A stretch of 64,000 bases of DNA from Rothia sp035916755 (GTDB lineage: Bacteria; Actinomycetota; Actinomycetes; Actinomycetales; Micrococcaceae), in the NCBI RefSeq assembly GCF_035916755.1, contig NZ_JAYWIX010000001.1, forward strand, positions 310,001-374,000. Reading direction: 5' to 3'. Below are positions 43,282 to 50,520 of the stretch, in pieces. The position numbers and the translations under genes are program-made. The notes beneath the pieces were generated by a model, which searched no databases, was not told the DNA's origin, and saw only the letters and a program-made list of their open reading frames with translations. How positions within the stretch are numbered: the stretch's first letter is position 1; each line of letters opens with the position of its first letter.

Positions 43282-43532
43282 GAGAGCTTAATGCCGAGCT
43301 CATCCATGAGCTGGTCAAAGGGGATTTCGTCTGCTTCTTGGCGGGCTTGACGAGCTTTAGCAGCATCAAGTTTGTCTTCGAGTGCTTCGAGTGCTTGATC
43401 GAAAAAGACTGGGGAGACAAGGACAGCTCGGCGGCGGCCTCTGCTTTCGATAGCAACGGGCTCTCGCTGTACTTCATCAAAGTAGTGGCCGAGGTTCTGG
43501 CGAAATTCTGCTGTTCCGGTAGTTGTTGTCAT
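43278..43532 (-). CDS. Phd/YefM family antitoxin
   Basis: 84 aa. N-terminal AEFRQNLGHYFDEV and SRGRRRAVLVSP are the Phd/YefM DNA-binding signatures; the C-terminal half is the toxin-binding, Gln/Ala-rich helix. Start ATG at 43532 lies at the very edge of the operator palindromes. Lower GC than the chromosome around it. Confidence 0.9.
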   Translation of the reverse strand: MTTTTGTAEFRQNLGHYFDEVQREPVAIESRGRRRAVLVSPVFFDQALEALEDKLDAAKARQARQEADEIPFDQLMDELGIKLS

Positions 43533-43555
43533 GTACTAAATGTACATTACGTACA
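43532..43555 (-). promoter_or_regulatory. Probable TA autoregulatory operator
   Basis: Overlapping palindromes TGTAC-TAAA-TGTACA and TGTACATTACGTACA. YefM-type antitoxins bind TGTACA-containing palindromes, so this matches expectation for autorepression. The operator touches the antitoxin start codon, suggesting a very short leader. Confidence 0.7.
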
Positions 43556-43591
43556 GGGTGAGGGCTATGGCTGAGCAGATTATTTTTCAAC

Positions 43592-43939
43592 TTAGTCGCC
43601 GATTTCTCCGTCGATATTCTCTCGGAGCAGGTCGGCGTGGCCCAGGTGTCTGCCCCACTCTTCAATGAGGTGTAGGGCGACCCAGCGGTAGCTAAAACGG
43701 GTACCGTCCTTGAGGGCACCTTCGCTAAGGTTATCCCAGTTGCGCTCAGCTAGCAGTTTCCGGGTAGCTTCCATGCTGGTCTGTAGGTTCTCTAGAACCT
43801 GAGGTAGGGAAAGAGTCAGATGCCAGTCGGCGTCCGTATCCTGCTCCCAGTCGAAGGACGCCCAAGGCTCAGGTAGGGCGCGGCCGAGCAGGATTTCTTC
43901 GCGCCAGTAGTCCTCAACGAACCAGAGGTGCCCAGCCAT
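43592..43939 (-). pseudogene. DinB/DUF664 family protein, 5'-truncated
   Basis: The reading frame carries the middle and C-terminal parts of a DUF664/DinB four-helix protein: HLWFVEDYW (equivalent to the first metal-His helix), and LHLIEEWGRHLGHADLLREN-IDG at the end. The usual N-terminal 50-60 residues are missing, and the homology begins right at the edge of the palindromic repeat at 43944. An ATG at 43939 could start a short protein, and an ATG at 44005 runs through the repeat itself. DinB proteins include thiol-transferases; with the first helix missing it is probably inactive. Confidence 0.65.
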
Positions 43940-43943
43940 ACAA

Positions 43944-44017
43944 CGAGCGTGCACCACATCGCTGAGTGTGCGGCTGATAAGTGCACGCTCAGCGATATGA
44001 CGCACGCTCGGTTAGGG
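43944..44017. repeat. Palindromic repeat, copy 2 of the TA-islet pair
   Basis: Almost symmetric arms: CGAGCGTGCACC plus CATCGCTGAGTGTGC on the left face CACGCTCAGCGATATG plus CGCACGCTCG on the right. GTTAGGG follows. Same orientation as copy 1 at 42863. It overlaps the 5' end of the truncated DinB frame. Confidence 0.85.
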
Positions 44018-44029
44018 AAGAGACGGTTG

Positions 44030-44407
44030 TTAGTCCCAGGTGGGGTTAGCCAGATCCACCCCGGCACGTTGGGCCTCCGCCTCGATGGCGTCGGCCAGCC
44101 ACTGAGCCAGGCCCGGCTGCTGGGACTTGTAGTAGCTGGTGAACCGCTCATCGGTAATATAACCACGAGAGATCAGGTAGTGCTTGGCGGGGGTAACGGG
44201 GAAGAACTCGCTCAGCAGCTGACGGTGGGCGCGGACGAGCTCGCTCGCCTCGGCGCTGTCTATCGGCAGGCAGCGGCGCACAGCGTCCGCTAGCTTGCTG
44301 TCGATGTCTGCTAAGCGTTCCTTGCTGGCGGCCCAGTCGTCCGTTTCGGGGTAGCGCTCCTCAGCTTCGGCCTGGTAAATGGGCAGTAACGGATAAAAGG
44401 AGCTCAA
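44030..44407 (-). CDS. Stand-alone TipAS (thiopeptide-binding) domain protein
   Basis: 125 aa matching the C-terminal TipAS domain of TipA: EAEERYPETDDW at the N-terminal side, then EFFPVTPAKHYLISRGY and FTSYYKSQQPGLAQWLADAI. The MerR DNA-binding half is missing. TipA makes such a fragment by internal initiation, and free TipAS proteins are known, so it may be functional. Alternatively it is the tail of a broken TipA gene, since the next palindrome is 13 bp away. No clear RBS in front of the ATG at 44407; a GTG or TTG start is possible. Confidence 0.7.
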   Translation of the reverse strand: MSSFYPLLPIYQAEAEERYPETDDWAASKERLADIDSKLADAVRRCLPIDSAEASELVRAHRQLLSEFFPVTPAKHYLISRGYITDERFTSYYKSQQPGLAQWLADAIEAEAQRAGVDLANPTWD

Positions 44408-44413
44408 AACCTA

Positions 44414-44442
44414 AAAGGGACCGCACATGATGCGGTCCCTTT
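44414..44442 (-). terminator. Terminator of the ABC exporter operon
   Basis: Perfect 12-bp stem AAAGGGACCGCA / TGCGGTCCCTTT with a 5-base loop, between the exporter stop codon and the TipAS gene. Confidence 0.85.
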
Positions 44443-44493
44443 GTGGAAATCAGTCCCCTTGGGGGCAGTGAGCGGGAGCCTGCTCCGCCCTCC

Positions 44494-46416
44494 CTACTCG
44501 TCCGCCCCTGCGAACTGCGAGTTGTAGAGCTCGGCGTAGAAGCCGCCGCGCTCCAGCAGCTCAGCGTGGGAGCCGGATTCGACGATATCGCCGTCGCGCA
44601 TAGCAAAGATGACGTCGGCGTCCCGGATGGTAGAGAGACGGTGGGCAATCACGAAGGAGGTCTTGCCCACGGCTAGCTGGCCCAGGGCCCGGGCAATCAG
44701 CAGCTCGGTGCGGGTATCGACCGACGAGGTCGCCTCATCCAGAATCAGCAGGGGTTTCTGAGCCACCATGGCGCGGGCAATCGTAACCAGCTGCTTCTGG
44801 CCAGCTGAGAGCTGGGTCTGGTCGGTTAGTACCGTGTCGTACCCGTGGTGCAGCTGTGATACGAGTTCGTCCAGGCCAACCGAGGCCATGACCTCATCCA
44901 GGCGCTCTTGGCTCACCTCCCCAGCCCCGTAGACCACGTTCTCCCGCAGGGTGCCCTCAAAGAGCCAGGTATCTTGCAGCACCATGGCAAAGAGGGAATC
45001 AACCTGTTCACGGGTCAGGTCGGTGGTGGGTACCCCGTCAATGCGAATCTGCCCCGAATCCAGCTCGTAGAAGCGCATGAGCAGGTTGACCAGGGTAGTC
45101 TTACCGGCCCCGGTCGGGCCCACAATCGCCACCTTCTGGCCCGGTGCCACCGAAGCGGTAAAGCCGTGGATAATCTCCTTGCCCGGCTCGTAGCTGAACC
45201 GCACGTCCTCAAAGTCCACAGCGCCGCGCACGGGTTGGGGTAGCGCGCCGGTCTTGGCGGACTCGTCTGCCAGCTCCTCGGCCTCCAAGAACTCAAAGAC
45301 GCGAGCGCCCGCAGCTGCCGCCGACTGCAGGGAGGTAGCCGACTGGGCGAGCTGGCCCAGGGGGTTGGTGAAGAGGCGGACGTAGACGATGAAGGCGACG
45401 ATGACGCCGAAGGTGATGGTGTTGTTCAGCACCAGGGCGGCGCCGACCACGCAGACCACCACGTAGCCCAGGTTGCCGATGAAGCTCATGAGGGGGAACA
45501 TGAGGCCCGAGAAGAACATGGACTTCCAGGCCACCCGGTAGAGGTCGGTGTTGCGGTCGGCAAATTCGGCGCGGGCGGCGGTTTCTCCGTTGTAGGCGCG
45601 AATCATGGAGTGGCCGCTTAGGGTTTCTTCGATGTGGCCGTTGAGCTTGCCGAGGAGCTGCTGCTGGGCCACGAAGTACTTCTGGCTGCGGGCCAGCACG
45701 AAGCCGGAGGCCACAATGCCGAGCAGGGAGGCAGCAATAGCGGCCAGGGCCATGCGCCAGTCGGTCACAAACATCATGACGGCTGAGCCCACCAGGGTGA
45801 CCACGCCGGTGATGGTGGTAGCCAGGGAGTTATTGAGGGTCTGCTGTAGGGTATCGACGTCGTTGGTCACGCGCGAGAGGGTATCGCCGGTAGAACCCTT
45901 GTCCATGTAGGCCAGGGGCAGTCGGTCGATTTTGCGGTCTAGGTCGTGGCGCATGGAACGCGATACCCAGACGGTCGAGCGGGCCATAATCTGCCCCTCC
46001 ACCAGACTTAGGAGCAGGGAGGCCACCAGCATGCCGATGGATATCCACATGAGGCGGTAGATTTCGCCCATATCCAGCTGGCCGGTAAAACCCTTTTGAA
46101 TCTCGTCGGTGATAGCCGAGAGGAACTGCGGGGCCACAATGTTGAGAATTACCCCGATGACGGCAGCGACGATAGCGACCACCATGCCCGGCAGCACCGG
46201 GCGTAGGTAGGCAAGGAGCTTGCCCATGGTCTGCTTAAAGGGCGCGGACGCCTGCCCCGGCATGGGTGCGCGCGGCGGGCCACCGGGGCCACCCGGGCCC
46301 CCTGGACGGGAGCCCTTCTCGCTTTTGAGCTGGCTATCGCGCAGCTTCTGGGCAGATTCTAGGCCCCGGCGGGCTGACTCTAGCTCTTCGGGGGTAAACA
46401 CTGGTGACTGGCTCAT
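44494..46416 (-). CDS. ABC exporter half-transporter B (membrane + ATPase)
   Basis: 640 aa. N-terminal Gly/Pro-rich segment (GGPGGPGGPP), six membrane spans (about 85-360), Walker A GPTGAGKTTL near residue 435, signature LSAGQKQLVTIA near 535 and LDEATSSVDTR. Signature LSAGQ instead of LSGGQ is typical of one half of heterodimeric exporters. Overlaps the first half by 4 bp. Multidrug or lipid export is likely. Confidence 0.9.
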   Translation of the reverse strand: MSQSPVFTPEELESARRGLESAQKLRDSQLKSEKGSRPGGPGGPGGPPRAPMPGQASAPFKQTMGKLLAYLRPVLPGMVVAIVAAVIGVILNIVAPQFLSAITDEIQKGFTGQLDMGEIYRLMWISIGMLVASLLLSLVEGQIMARSTVWVSRSMRHDLDRKIDRLPLAYMDKGSTGDTLSRVTNDVDTLQQTLNNSLATTITGVVTLVGSAVMMFVTDWRMALAAIAASLLGIVASGFVLARSQKYFVAQQQLLGKLNGHIEETLSGHSMIRAYNGETAARAEFADRNTDLYRVAWKSMFFSGLMFPLMSFIGNLGYVVVCVVGAALVLNNTITFGVIVAFIVYVRLFTNPLGQLAQSATSLQSAAAAGARVFEFLEAEELADESAKTGALPQPVRGAVDFEDVRFSYEPGKEIIHGFTASVAPGQKVAIVGPTGAGKTTLVNLLMRFYELDSGQIRIDGVPTTDLTREQVDSLFAMVLQDTWLFEGTLRENVVYGAGEVSQERLDEVMASVGLDELVSQLHHGYDTVLTDQTQLSAGQKQLVTIARAMVAQKPLLILDEATSSVDTRTELLIARALGQLAVGKTSFVIAHRLSTIRDADVIFAMRDGDIVESGSHAELLERGGFYAELYNSQFAGADE

Positions 46417-48167
46417 GAGCGAAGTTCCTCCTCAGAGAGCTGGGACAGGGCAATATCCTGGTAGACCTCGTTGGTAGCCAGAAGTTCCTCATGGGTGCCG
46501 GATCCCACCAGACGGCCCTTATCAAGCACCAGAATCTTGTCGGCCTCCCGTACCGTACCGATACGTTGGGCTACTACCACAATGGTCGCCCCCTGAGCGG
46601 AGTTCTTGAGCTGGCTGCGGATATCCCGCTCGGTCTTATAATCCAGGGCTGAGAAGGAATCATCGAAAATCATGATCTCCCCGCCACGGGCAAAGGCCCG
46701 GGCCATCGACAGGCGCTGCCGTTGGCCACCCGAGAAATTCTTGCCGTTCTGGGCAACAGCCGAGGCGTAGCCGTCCTCTTTCTTCCCCACGAACTCAGCC
46801 GCCGCAGCAGCGTGAGCCGCCGCCACCACGTCCTCGGGGGTCACCGGGCGCAGACCCTCACCCAGGGCCAGGTTCGAGGCCACCGAACCAGAGAAGAGCA
46901 CACTCTTTTGGGGCACATAGGCCAGGCGGTCGCGCAGGTCCTTCTGGTTCCAGTCACGAACATCAACGCCGTCCACCAGTACCGCCCCCTCGCGCACATC
47001 GGCAAAACGCGGAATCAGGTTCACCAGGGTCGACTTGCCCGAGCCGGTCGAGCCGATAATCGCCACGGTCTCACCCGGGGCAGCCGTAAATGAAATTGAA
47101 TGCAGAGCGTCCCCGTCCGCCTCGGGGTAACGGAAGCTGACATTCCTAAACTCCAGGGAACCTGCCGGGGCCGCACCAGCACTAACCCCGCCGTCCACAA
47201 CCGCCGCCTGGGTGGTAAGAACCTCGCGGATACGGCGCCAGGCAACCAGCGCTCGCGGGCCCATCACAAAGATAACGGTCATCATCATGAAGCTGGTGAC
47301 AACCTGCAGGGCGTAGGTAGAGAAAACCACCATCTGCCCAAAGAGGGTGACGCGCTCGGTCAAGTCGGCTGTACCGTTAATCAGCACAGCACCCAGCACA
47401 TAAATAGAGAGCGACAGGCCGGTCATAATGGCAGTCAGCAGGGGCATGATGAAGGCCATGGTGGAGCTGATGAAGAGGGTGGTGTTACGCAGGTCGGTAT
47501 TGACCTCCTCAAACCGCTCCTCGTGGAAGGCACCGGTGGTGTAGGCCCGAATGACGCGCAAACCGGTCAGGTGCTCGCGGGTCACCCGGTTGAGACGGTC
47601 GGTGATTTTCTGCATACGCATCATGCGGGGGATGGCCAGGCCCATGGCGACGCCCAACACCAGCAGGGTGGCAAGGACGGCGATCCCGGTGGGGATGGTC
47701 CAGGTCAGCGACTGGGTAGCGATTTTGGAGCTAGCCCAGACCGCCATGATGGGGGCCTTAATGCTCATCTGCAGGCCCATGACCACAAACATCTGCACCT
47801 GGGTGACATCGTTGGTGGAGCGGGTGATGAGGCTGTCGGTGCCGATGTGGTTCACCTCGGCACTGGAGAGGTCAAAGGTCTTGTTGTAGACCCCGGCCCG
47901 CATGCGCCGGGCTAGGGTGGTACCGAAAATTGCGGTGCAGAAGCCGGTGATAATGGCGCAGACCATAGAGGCCAGGGCTGCTGCCAGCATGAGAGTGCCG
48001 TCAGAGGTGACGTCCCTCAGTTTGGACCCGGGGGTTGAGATGGTGAGGGTGATGTTCTCCATGTACTCGGGTACCTTGAGGTCAAGGTAGACCTGAGCCA
48101 CGATGGACAGCACCGCCACCAGGACGAGTAACCATTCTCGCCGGTGAATGAATTGGTTGATTTTCAT
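46413..48167 (-). CDS. ABC exporter half-transporter A (membrane + ATPase)
   Basis: 584 aa. Six membrane spans in the first 320 residues, Walker A GSTGSGKSTL near 378, signature FSGGQRQRLSMA near 478 and IFDDSFSALDYKTE (Asp instead of Glu after Walker B, a degenerate catalytic site), as in the partner half of TM287/288- or BmrCD-like exporters. Start ATG at 48167. It precedes and is co-translated with the 44494-46416 gene. Confidence 0.9.
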   Translation of the reverse strand: MKINQFIHRREWLLVLVAVLSIVAQVYLDLKVPEYMENITLTISTPGSKLRDVTSDGTLMLAAALASMVCAIITGFCTAIFGTTLARRMRAGVYNKTFDLSSAEVNHIGTDSLITRSTNDVTQVQMFVVMGLQMSIKAPIMAVWASSKIATQSLTWTIPTGIAVLATLLVLGVAMGLAIPRMMRMQKITDRLNRVTREHLTGLRVIRAYTTGAFHEERFEEVNTDLRNTTLFISSTMAFIMPLLTAIMTGLSLSIYVLGAVLINGTADLTERVTLFGQMVVFSTYALQVVTSFMMMTVIFVMGPRALVAWRRIREVLTTQAAVVDGGVSAGAAPAGSLEFRNVSFRYPEADGDALHSISFTAAPGETVAIIGSTGSGKSTLVNLIPRFADVREGAVLVDGVDVRDWNQKDLRDRLAYVPQKSVLFSGSVASNLALGEGLRPVTPEDVVAAAHAAAAAEFVGKKEDGYASAVAQNGKNFSGGQRQRLSMARAFARGGEIMIFDDSFSALDYKTERDIRSQLKNSAQGATIVVVAQRIGTVREADKILVLDKGRLVGSGTHEELLATNEVYQDIALSQLSEEELRS

Positions 48168-48192
48168 GGAATCCTAGGGCGTTTTTGTCAAA

Positions 48193-48216
48193 GAAAAAAG
48201 GTGCATCTCTGCACCT
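48193..48216 (-). terminator. Terminator of the bioYMN operon
   Basis: On the minus strand AGGTGCA-GAGA-TGCACCT followed by TTTTTTC. It follows the bioN stop and precedes the ABC exporter gene. Confidence 0.9.
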
Positions 48217-48312
48217 TCGTCCTTCCTATTATGGCCCACCTGCCGCTGATGCAGGCGGTATTCTGCCGCCTGGTAGGGCTGTACTTTTCACCACCTTGCT
48301 CCTTTGCGGGCT

Positions 48313-48930
48313 TTATGGTGCATCAAGGCCCCGGGCTGCCAGGGCGTCGCCGGTTTCCTGGGCGTAGGCTACCGTGGCGATGACCAGGGGAATGAAGAGG
48401 CGGAATGGGGCCACCTTGATTCCGCGAGCTGCCACAGCTGCCTGAATGAGGTTCCAGTTATCCATAATCACCGGGATTGAGCGAACCATTAATGCCAGGG
48501 CCAGGCCCACCCGTTCAGGGGATCCTCCTACCCACTTGAGAGGGGTGCATAGCCAGATGAAGCCGTCAATAAGCACCGGCAGGGGAGTTGACCAGAGTAA
48601 GACCCTTGAAGCGGCAATCATGGTGAGCAGGGTCAGCAGGACGTCCGCCCCCGACTCTAGCTTGCCGCTCACCAGGTAGTAGACCAACAGAATCGCCAGC
48701 AACCAGGAAAGGGAAGCCAGGGACTGCACCCAGGTACGCCAGGGAATTTTTGCCAGAGCCCCAAGAGCCAGCACCAGCGCGAGGGCCGCAAGGCCAAACC
48801 CCCAGTGGCTGGTAGCTGCCAGGGAGATGCCCAGCAGAAGAATAAAGACGCCTTTAGCCCACAGGGGTGCCCAGTGCACCGGGGTGCTAAGGGGCTGGTA
48901 GATGCCAAAGAGCTGGTTGGCAATGTTCAC
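48313..48930 (-). CDS. bioN: Energy-coupling factor transmembrane protein (BioN/EcfT)
   Basis: 205 aa with four to five membrane spans, ending in the CbiQ/EcfT cytoplasmic motif region (ALMVRSIPVIMDNWNLIQAAVAARGI, in part). Shared 4 bp with bioM. Acts as T-component in biotin uptake with BioM (ATPase) and BioY (S-component). Confidence 0.9.
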   Translation of the reverse strand: MNIANQLFGIYQPLSTPVHWAPLWAKGVFILLLGISLAATSHWGFGLAALALVLALGALAKIPWRTWVQSLASLSWLLAILLVYYLVSGKLESGADVLLTLLTMIAASRVLLWSTPLPVLIDGFIWLCTPLKWVGGSPERVGLALALMVRSIPVIMDNWNLIQAAVAARGIKVAPFRLFIPLVIATVAYAQETGDALAARGLDAP

Positions 48931-49733
48931 ACCTGCCCCCCGGGACGTTGGGGGTCAGCAGGTTCAGGTGGGGCTGGGAAGTCCGTGGCACACCAGTGCT
49001 GGTAATCTGCCAGGACGTCTGCCGCCGGCCCCTGCGCCAGCAGGCGACCCTCGTGGATAACGATTGCCTCATCGCAGGTTGCTGCCAGGTCAAGGTCGTG
49101 GGTGGAGATGACCTGCTGCTGGGGAAGAGAGTCAAGCAGGTCAAATAGTCTTAACCTATTCTTGAGGTCTAAAAGCGTTGTGGGTTCATCTAAAAGTAGA
49201 ACCTTAGGATTTACTGCAAGTACGGCAGCTAGGGCGGTCAACTGCTTTTCACCGCCTGAGAGGTTATAGACAGAGTCAAAAGCGCGGTGCTCAACCCCGC
49301 GCTCAGCAAGGGCCTCCAGGGCGGCGGCGCGGCGGGCGTCCTTGCCCTTGATGTGCTGAAGGGAGAGCTCGACATCCTCAACCCCCGTCGGCATCACCAG
49401 CTGGGCGCCGGGATCTGAAAAGAGCATACCTACCCGCGAGCGCACCGCGGGTAGATGCTCACTCACGCTCACCCCGTGTACGGTGACCTCGCCCGAGGTG
49501 AGCTGGGAGAGCCCGTTGAAGAGTCGTAGGAAGGTTGACTTGCCCGAGCCATTGAGGCCGAGCACTGCGGTACGCGGGGTAGAGAGCTCCACGGTGATGT
49601 TGTGTAAGAGAGTGCGGTCGCTGGTGCCGGTGTCAACGGTTACGGTGGCTGAGCGGGTGGCAAGCAGCCCGTCGTCCGAAAATTGGGTCGACGGGCTTGC
49701 AGCGCTTGCGCGTGAAGAGCGAGAAAAAAACAC
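48927..49733 (-). CDS. bioM: ECF transporter ATPase (BioM)
   Basis: About 268 aa from the GTG at 49733. Walker A GLNGSGKSTFL near residue 57, signature LSGGEKQLTALA near 158, Walker B VLLLDEPTTLLD and the H-loop VISTHDLD. An open frame extends further upstream into bioY but has no start-like signal, so 49733 is a best guess and the first ~25 residues are uncertain. Confidence 0.88.
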   Translation of the reverse strand: MFFSRSSRASAASPSTQFSDDGLLATRSATVTVDTGTSDRTLLHNITVELSTPRTAVLGLNGSGKSTFLRLFNGLSQLTSGEVTVHGVSVSEHLPAVRSRVGMLFSDPGAQLVMPTGVEDVELSLQHIKGKDARRAAALEALAERGVEHRAFDSVYNLSGGEKQLTALAAVLAVNPKVLLLDEPTTLLDLKNRLRLFDLLDSLPQQQVISTHDLDLAATCDEAIVIHEGRLLAQGPAADVLADYQHWCATDFPAPPEPADPQRPGGQV

Positions 49734-49747
49734 GGGCTCTATCGTAC

Positions 49748-50350
49748 CTAGCGGCGGGCCAGGGTAGGGAAGGCCCGGTGCACAGCCAGGGCAACTAGTA
49801 CGGCTACCAGGCACTTAATGAGATCGCCGGGGACGTAAATCAGGGCAGCGGCAACGGCAGCACCCAGTTCAAGGTCAGCGTTAATCATCATGCCGGCAAC
49901 GCCAAAGACCTGGATGATGGCAAAACCTGCCAGTACAGCCACCACAAAGGCGCCAAACAGCCCGGCCCCGCTCATGCGGCGGCGCAGGGCTGCGTAGGCA
50001 AGCCCACCGGTGACCAGGGCACCGGGAATGAAGCCCAGCAGATAGCCAAAGGAGGGGGAGGCGATGGTGCCGAAGCCGCCCTTGCCTCCAGAGAAAACCG
50101 GAAGGCCAATCAGGCCAGCGACGACATACAGGGTGACGGCAAGGGCAGCGCGGGTGCCCCCCAGGGTCAGGGCTGCGATATAAATCGCCAGGGTCTGGAG
50201 GGTAATCGGAACAGCGGCCGGACCCACCGGAATAGCGGGCAGTAGGGCGCATACGGTAATAAAAGCGGCAAAAACAGCGATAAGGGCCAAATCGCGGCCG
50301 GGATTAGCAACGGTGCGCTCCGGGCGCGGGGAAGTCTGTGATGATGTCAT
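49748..50350 (-). CDS. bioY: Biotin transporter substrate-binding subunit BioY
   Basis: 200 aa, six membrane spans, with the BioY signature GGKGGFGTIASPSFGYLLGF (biotin-binding loop). ATG at 50350. The TATAGT -10 lies 7 bases upstream, so the mRNA is probably leaderless. First gene of bioY-bioM-bioN. Confidence 0.95.
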   Translation of the reverse strand: MTSSQTSPRPERTVANPGRDLALIAVFAAFITVCALLPAIPVGPAAVPITLQTLAIYIAALTLGGTRAALAVTLYVVAGLIGLPVFSGGKGGFGTIASPSFGYLLGFIPGALVTGGLAYAALRRRMSGAGLFGAFVVAVLAGFAIIQVFGVAGMMINADLELGAAVAAALIYVPGDLIKCLVAVLVALAVHRAFPTLARR

Positions 50351-50357
50351 GCCCACT

Positions 50358-50388
50358 ACTATAAACAGGTTTTGAACACCGTTCAAAA
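50358..50388 (-). promoter_or_regulatory. bioY promoter with BioQ-like operator
   Basis: Minus-strand -35 TTGAAC (50381-50386), 17 bases, -10 TATAGT (50358-50363). The -35 sits inside the perfect palindrome TTTTGAAC-ACC-GTTCAAAA (50370-50388), which contains TGAAC-N3-GTTCA, close to the BioQ box reported in corynebacteria. Repression by a biotin-responsive TetR-family BioQ is expected. Confidence 0.8.
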
Positions 50389-50520
50389 ACTCCGCTTTTC
50401 TTTCGCTTCTGTGACGCCAGCCCGAATCAACGCCCGGTGGTCCTTCCAACATCGACCAGCACCACACCGGGGTGGTAAGATAGATAGCTGGCCAACCCAC
50501 CCCACCCAAGGAGCAGACCC

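Noticed and set aside
47100..47915. 271-codon plus-strand frame inside an ABC exporter gene
   Set aside because: Rich in His/Gly/Gln without any domain; the minus-strand exporter is unambiguous.
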